From Pythium myriotylum (Eukaryota > Oomycota > Peronosporomycetes > Pythiales > Pythiaceae), in NCBI GenBank assembly GCA_023091665.1, contig JALJCQ010000015.1, positions 1,674,001 to 1,738,000 of the forward strand: a stretch of DNA of 64,000 nt. Reading direction: 5' to 3'. Positions 61,207 through 64,000 of the stretch are shown piece by piece. Made by a program: the position numbers and the translations under genes. The notes beneath the pieces are model-generated. The model saw only the letters and a program-made list of their open reading frames with translations, had not been told where the DNA came from and did no database searches. Within the stretch, counting starts at the first letter, position 1. The number at the start of each line of letters is the position of its first letter.

Positions 61207-62743
61207 AAGCCCAGCCGACTCTGCCTCCACCGACTTCGCCTCCCCAGCCTTCGCCATGGATTCGACCACCCCAGCCCGCATCAACAAGTTCGACGGAACC
61301 AACTTCCACACCTGGAAGTTCAAGATGCAGACGGTGCTCGAAGAACGCGACGTCTGGGAAGTTGTCTGTGGAGAGGTCAAACTCGAGCAGTGCCAGACCG
61401 ACGCGGACCGAGCCCTCTTCAAGAAGAAGTCTCGCAAGGCGCTCGCGATGATCTGTCTCGCGATGGAAGACTCGCAGCTCCCGCTGGTTCGGTCGGCGAG
61501 TGGTGCGCAAGATGCATGGTCAAGACTGGAAGAACACTTCGAGAAGAAGAGCCTTGCCAACAAGCTCTTTCTTCGTCGTCGTTTCTTCACGACCATGATG
61601 GAAGAAGGTGACGATGTGCTCACGCACATCAACAAGCTCAAGACCCTGGCGGAGCAACTCGACGCAGTCGGCGCTCCGGTCAGCGAAGACGACTTGGTGA
61701 TCACGCTTCTCGGCAGTCTCAGCGAGTCGTACCAGTTCCTCATCACGGCGTTGGAGTCGCGTGTCGACGCGCTCACGTGGGAACTCGTGACGTCTCGGCT
61801 GCTCCATGAAGACATGAAGCGCAAGGAGCAAGGTGGCGACGGAGCCACGCTTGGCCAAGCGTTCATGACAAGTGACGCGAAGCCCAAGGGCCGTGCAGTC
61901 AAGAAGACTGGCACGTGCAACTACTGCGGCAAGATCGGTCATTGGGCCGCGGAGTGCCACTCGCGTGTCAAGGACAACGGCAACGGCAACGGCAACGGCA
62001 ACTCCGGCGGCAACGGCAACGGCAACGGAAACGGCAACCCTCGGCAACGGTTCCAGCGAGCGAACCTTGCGCGAGATGAAGACCCCGGCGAGTACCTGTT
62101 CTCGGTCGGGAAGACCCAAGGCAAGTCGAGTCAATCCACGGCGTGGTTGGTCGACTCGGGTGCGACTCAGCACATATCGCGAACCAAGCAGTTCATGATG
62201 AACTACAAGAAGATTGACCCAGTCGACGTGCATCTGGCCGATGATGGCACGGTCCAAGCAGTTGGCGTGGGAGACATTCTCATGTCGATGAAGACTCCAA
62301 GCGGTGTCAAGAAGGGTTTGCTCACCAACGTGTGGCATATCCCCAAGCTCAGCCGCAACCTGTTCTCGGTCGGAAGATTCACGGAGGACGTTGCTCCCGT
62401 GACGTTCGACAAGGACGGTTGCTTTGTCATGCTGAAGGGCGCCAAGCGGACCATCGGCACTCGAATCGGCAAGGGTCTGTTCAAGCTCAACATGTCTCCA
62501 GTGTCGACTGAAGCAGCCCACGCCGCCAGTACAAGACGAGGTCGCGCCATGTCCAAGTCGTACCTGTGGCACCTCCGACTCGGTCACATCGGCTTCAGCG
62601 GTCTCGAAGCCATCGTCAAGAAGGACCTCGCCGACGGACTCGACATTGGGTCTGTGCAAGAGTGGGAGGTCTGTGAAGGCTGTGCACTCGGCAAGCTTGT
62701 TGAAGATGATGCGCCTCGAACCCAGCGTCATCATTCCAGTTGA
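61199..62743 (+). CDS. Truncated Copia polyprotein: gag-PR-integrase zinc finger
   Basis: 514 aa. Complete gag, zinc knuckle, protease (DSG; QHISR variant) and the HHCC pre-integrase finger, cut at GCALGKL (about 498) by the U3 end of the next LTR, which supplies 14 further residues and the stop. A third truncation point different from the 611-aa and 701-aa forms. No integrase catalytic core, RT or RNase H. Confidence 0.85.
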   Translation: MSPSPADSASTDFASPAFAMDSTTPARINKFDGTNFHTWKFKMQTVLEERDVWEVVCGEVKLEQCQTDADRALFKKKSRKALAMICLAMEDSQLPLVRSASGAQDAWSRLEEHFEKKSLANKLFLRRRFFTTMMEEGDDVLTHINKLKTLAEQLDAVGAPVSEDDLVITLLGSLSESYQFLITALESRVDALTWELVTSRLLHEDMKRKEQGGDGATLGQAFMTSDAKPKGRAVKKTGTCNYCGKIGHWAAECHSRVKDNGNGNGNGNSGGNGNGNGNGNPRQRFQRANLARDEDPGEYLFSVGKTQGKSSQSTAWLVDSGATQHISRTKQFMMNYKKIDPVDVHLADDGTVQAVGVGDILMSMKTPSGVKKGLLTNVWHIPKLSRNLFSVGRFTEDVAPVTFDKDGCFVMLKGAKRTIGTRIGKGLFKLNMSPVSTEAAHAASTRRGRAMSKSYLWHLRLGHIGFSGLEAIVKKDLADGLDIGSVQEWEVCEGCALGKLVEDDAPRTQRHHSS

Positions 62744-63057
62744 AGCTCGGCAGTTGAAGCTCGGCTGTAGAAGATTCTCCTGCAGAAGATTCTCCGTGGA
62801 AGATTCGACATGTGGAAGATTCGACATGTGGAAGATTCTCCGTCTGGTTCTGGTTTGAATCCAGTGCCACCCATCGACTTCGTTGAAGTATCCACGAAGT
62901 CAGTTTATGTTTGCATATGTTTACGATAGGTAGGACATACATTTGATTATGGTAGCGTAGGACACACACAGACGGCTTAGAGGTAGCAGTAGCGAACTAA
63001 GTCCCGATCAATTCACTTTTGCATTTTGCATCCCACCAACCAAGCGACCTTCCAACA
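62698..63057 (+). repeat. Family 1 LTR, 360 bp
   Basis: The U3 end truncates the copy on its left; the CAACA end joins the same inverted GAAGCAACC sequence as at 58359/58360. Confidence 0.93.
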
Positions 63058-63110
63058 GAAGCAACCGTCCTTGTCGAACGTCACGGGAGCAACGTCCTCC
63101 GTGAATCTTC
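63058..63110 (-). pseudogene. 53-bp inverted protease-region remnant
   Basis: Encodes [16 protein letters not shown] on the minus strand, the start of the same fragment seen at 58360. It then switches to (+) RT sequence at a short shared TTCC, suggesting microhomology joining after the first rearrangement. Confidence 0.75.
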
Positions 63111-64000
63111 CTGAACGGCAACCTCGACGAAGAAATCTACATGAAGCAGCCCGAAGGCTTCGTCGACCAGCGCCACCCCGACTACGTGTGCAAGCTCAAG
63201 CGCTCGCTCTACGGTCTCAAGCAGTCGCCACGCATGTGGAACCAGACCATCGACGCCTTCATGCGCAAGGTCGGCTTCACCAAGTGCGAGATGGACCACT
63301 GCGTGTACGTCAAGCGGAGCGGCTCAGCGATGATCTTCGTGGTGATCTACGTCGACGACCTCATCCTCGCCTGCAACAGCCTCGAGTTGCTCACGGCGAC
63401 CAAGCGTGCACTCAGCGAACGCTTCGAGATGTCCGACCTCGGCGAACTCAAGTACTGCCTCGGCATGGAAGTTGATCAAGACCCCAAGTCCGGCGACGTG
63501 ACCATGCGGCAGACCAAGTTCCTGCAGTCGATCCTGACCAAGTTCGGCATGCAAGACTGCAAACCAGTGAGGACTCCTCAAGACCCCGGACTCAAGCTGA
63601 CCAAGGCCATGTGTGAAGGTGGTTGCAAGCACGAAGACACCATGAAGAACGTGCCGTACCGAAGTGCAGTCGGCGCACTCATGTACCTCATGGTCGGCAC
63701 TCGACCAGACCTCGCAGCGGCAGTCGGCACACTCAGCCAGTTCGCCGCGGACCCGTGTCCAACACATTGGCAAGCTCTCAAGCGTGTGCTCCGGTATCTG
63801 CAAGCGACTCCGACGTACGGCCTGCAGTTCTCGGCATCGAACGACGGAAGACTGGTCGGCTACTCCGACGCCGACTGGGCTGGCGACATCGAGTCACGTC
63901 GAAGCACCAGCGGCTACGTGTTCATGCTCAACGGCGGATGCATCAGCTGGCGCAGCAAGAAGCAGCGAACTGTCGCCCTCTCCTCGACCGAAGCAGAGTA
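63111..64000 (+). pseudogene. RT-RNase H fragment, runs off window
   Basis: Open from CTG (Leu of [10 protein letters not shown], about residue 1035) to the window end, through RT YVDD and into RNase H ([13 protein letters not shown]). It has the unduplicated GCAGTCG, so it lacks the 7-bp frameshift of the three (+) elements at 44-58 kb. No start, gag, protease or integrase on its 5' side. Confidence 0.85.

Noticed and set aside
1..64000. Envelope gene, host genes, tRNA or rRNA genes
   Set aside because: I looked between RNase H and the 3' LTR and across all gaps; pol runs into the LTR with no space for env, and all sequence is accounted for by the two Copia families.

Overview
The window is almost entirely one kind of sequence: full, truncated, inverted and chimeric copies of a Ty1/Copia LTR retrotransposon. 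I see no host gene, tRNA, rRNA or CRISPR array. The organism is eukaryotic and most likely an oomycete (Phytophthora or a relative). The polyprotein style resembles Copia elements I know from that group, and the LTRs of two element families carry a motif resembling the oomycete Inr plus FPR core promoter. This is an inference from memory; no search was run.

Element anatomy (family 1). The LTR is 359 bp with TGTTG...CAACA ends. The primer-binding site (PBS), directly against the LTR, is GGTTATGAGCCC, complementary to the anticodon arm of initiator tRNA-Met. One open frame encodes gag, protease, integrase, reverse transcriptase (RT) and RNase H (1,457 aa). A polypurine tract GAGGGGGAG directly precedes the 3' LTR. 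The LTR holds an array of GAAnnTTC sites resembling heat-shock elements. A second, related family (LTR at 59391-59745, RT/RNase H at 59753-60834) has a diverged LTR with unusual TATTA...TAATA ends.

Layout. 1-4626: two tandem units with gag-PR-partial IN only (- strand). 4627-13976: two intact full-length elements (-) sharing one LTR. 13977-20815: two composite units of about 3.42 kb, each [RNase H (+)][LTR (+)][gag-PR-IN (-)][LTR (-)]. 20816-25200: two truncated tandem units again. 25201-29891: one intact full-length element. 29892-43544: four composite units, the last one frameshifted. So 241-20815 and 20816-43544 are two copies of a higher-order repeat with different sub-unit counts. 43545-44269 is a pol scrap where the array changes polarity. 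44270-58359: three (+) elements in tandem, all with the same 7-bp frameshifting duplication; the last two lack PBS and gag start because a family 2 LTR end has replaced them. 58360-64000: a gag-PR fragment (-), the family 2 remnant (-), a truncated gag-PR copy (+), and an RT/RNase H copy (+) running off the window.

How it fits together. Every distinct breakpoint next to a complete LTR falls exactly on the LTR terminus, which points to integrase-made joins (nested self-insertion or autointegration). LTR-LTR recombination or circle-based amplification then multiplied the products. In the composite units, a (+) LTR and a (-) LTR point at each other across an intact gag-PR-IN segment, so convergent transcription and double-stranded RNA are expected if the LTRs are active. 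Three gag-pol frames (4581-8954, 9256-13629, 25155-29528) are undamaged and could encode active elements.
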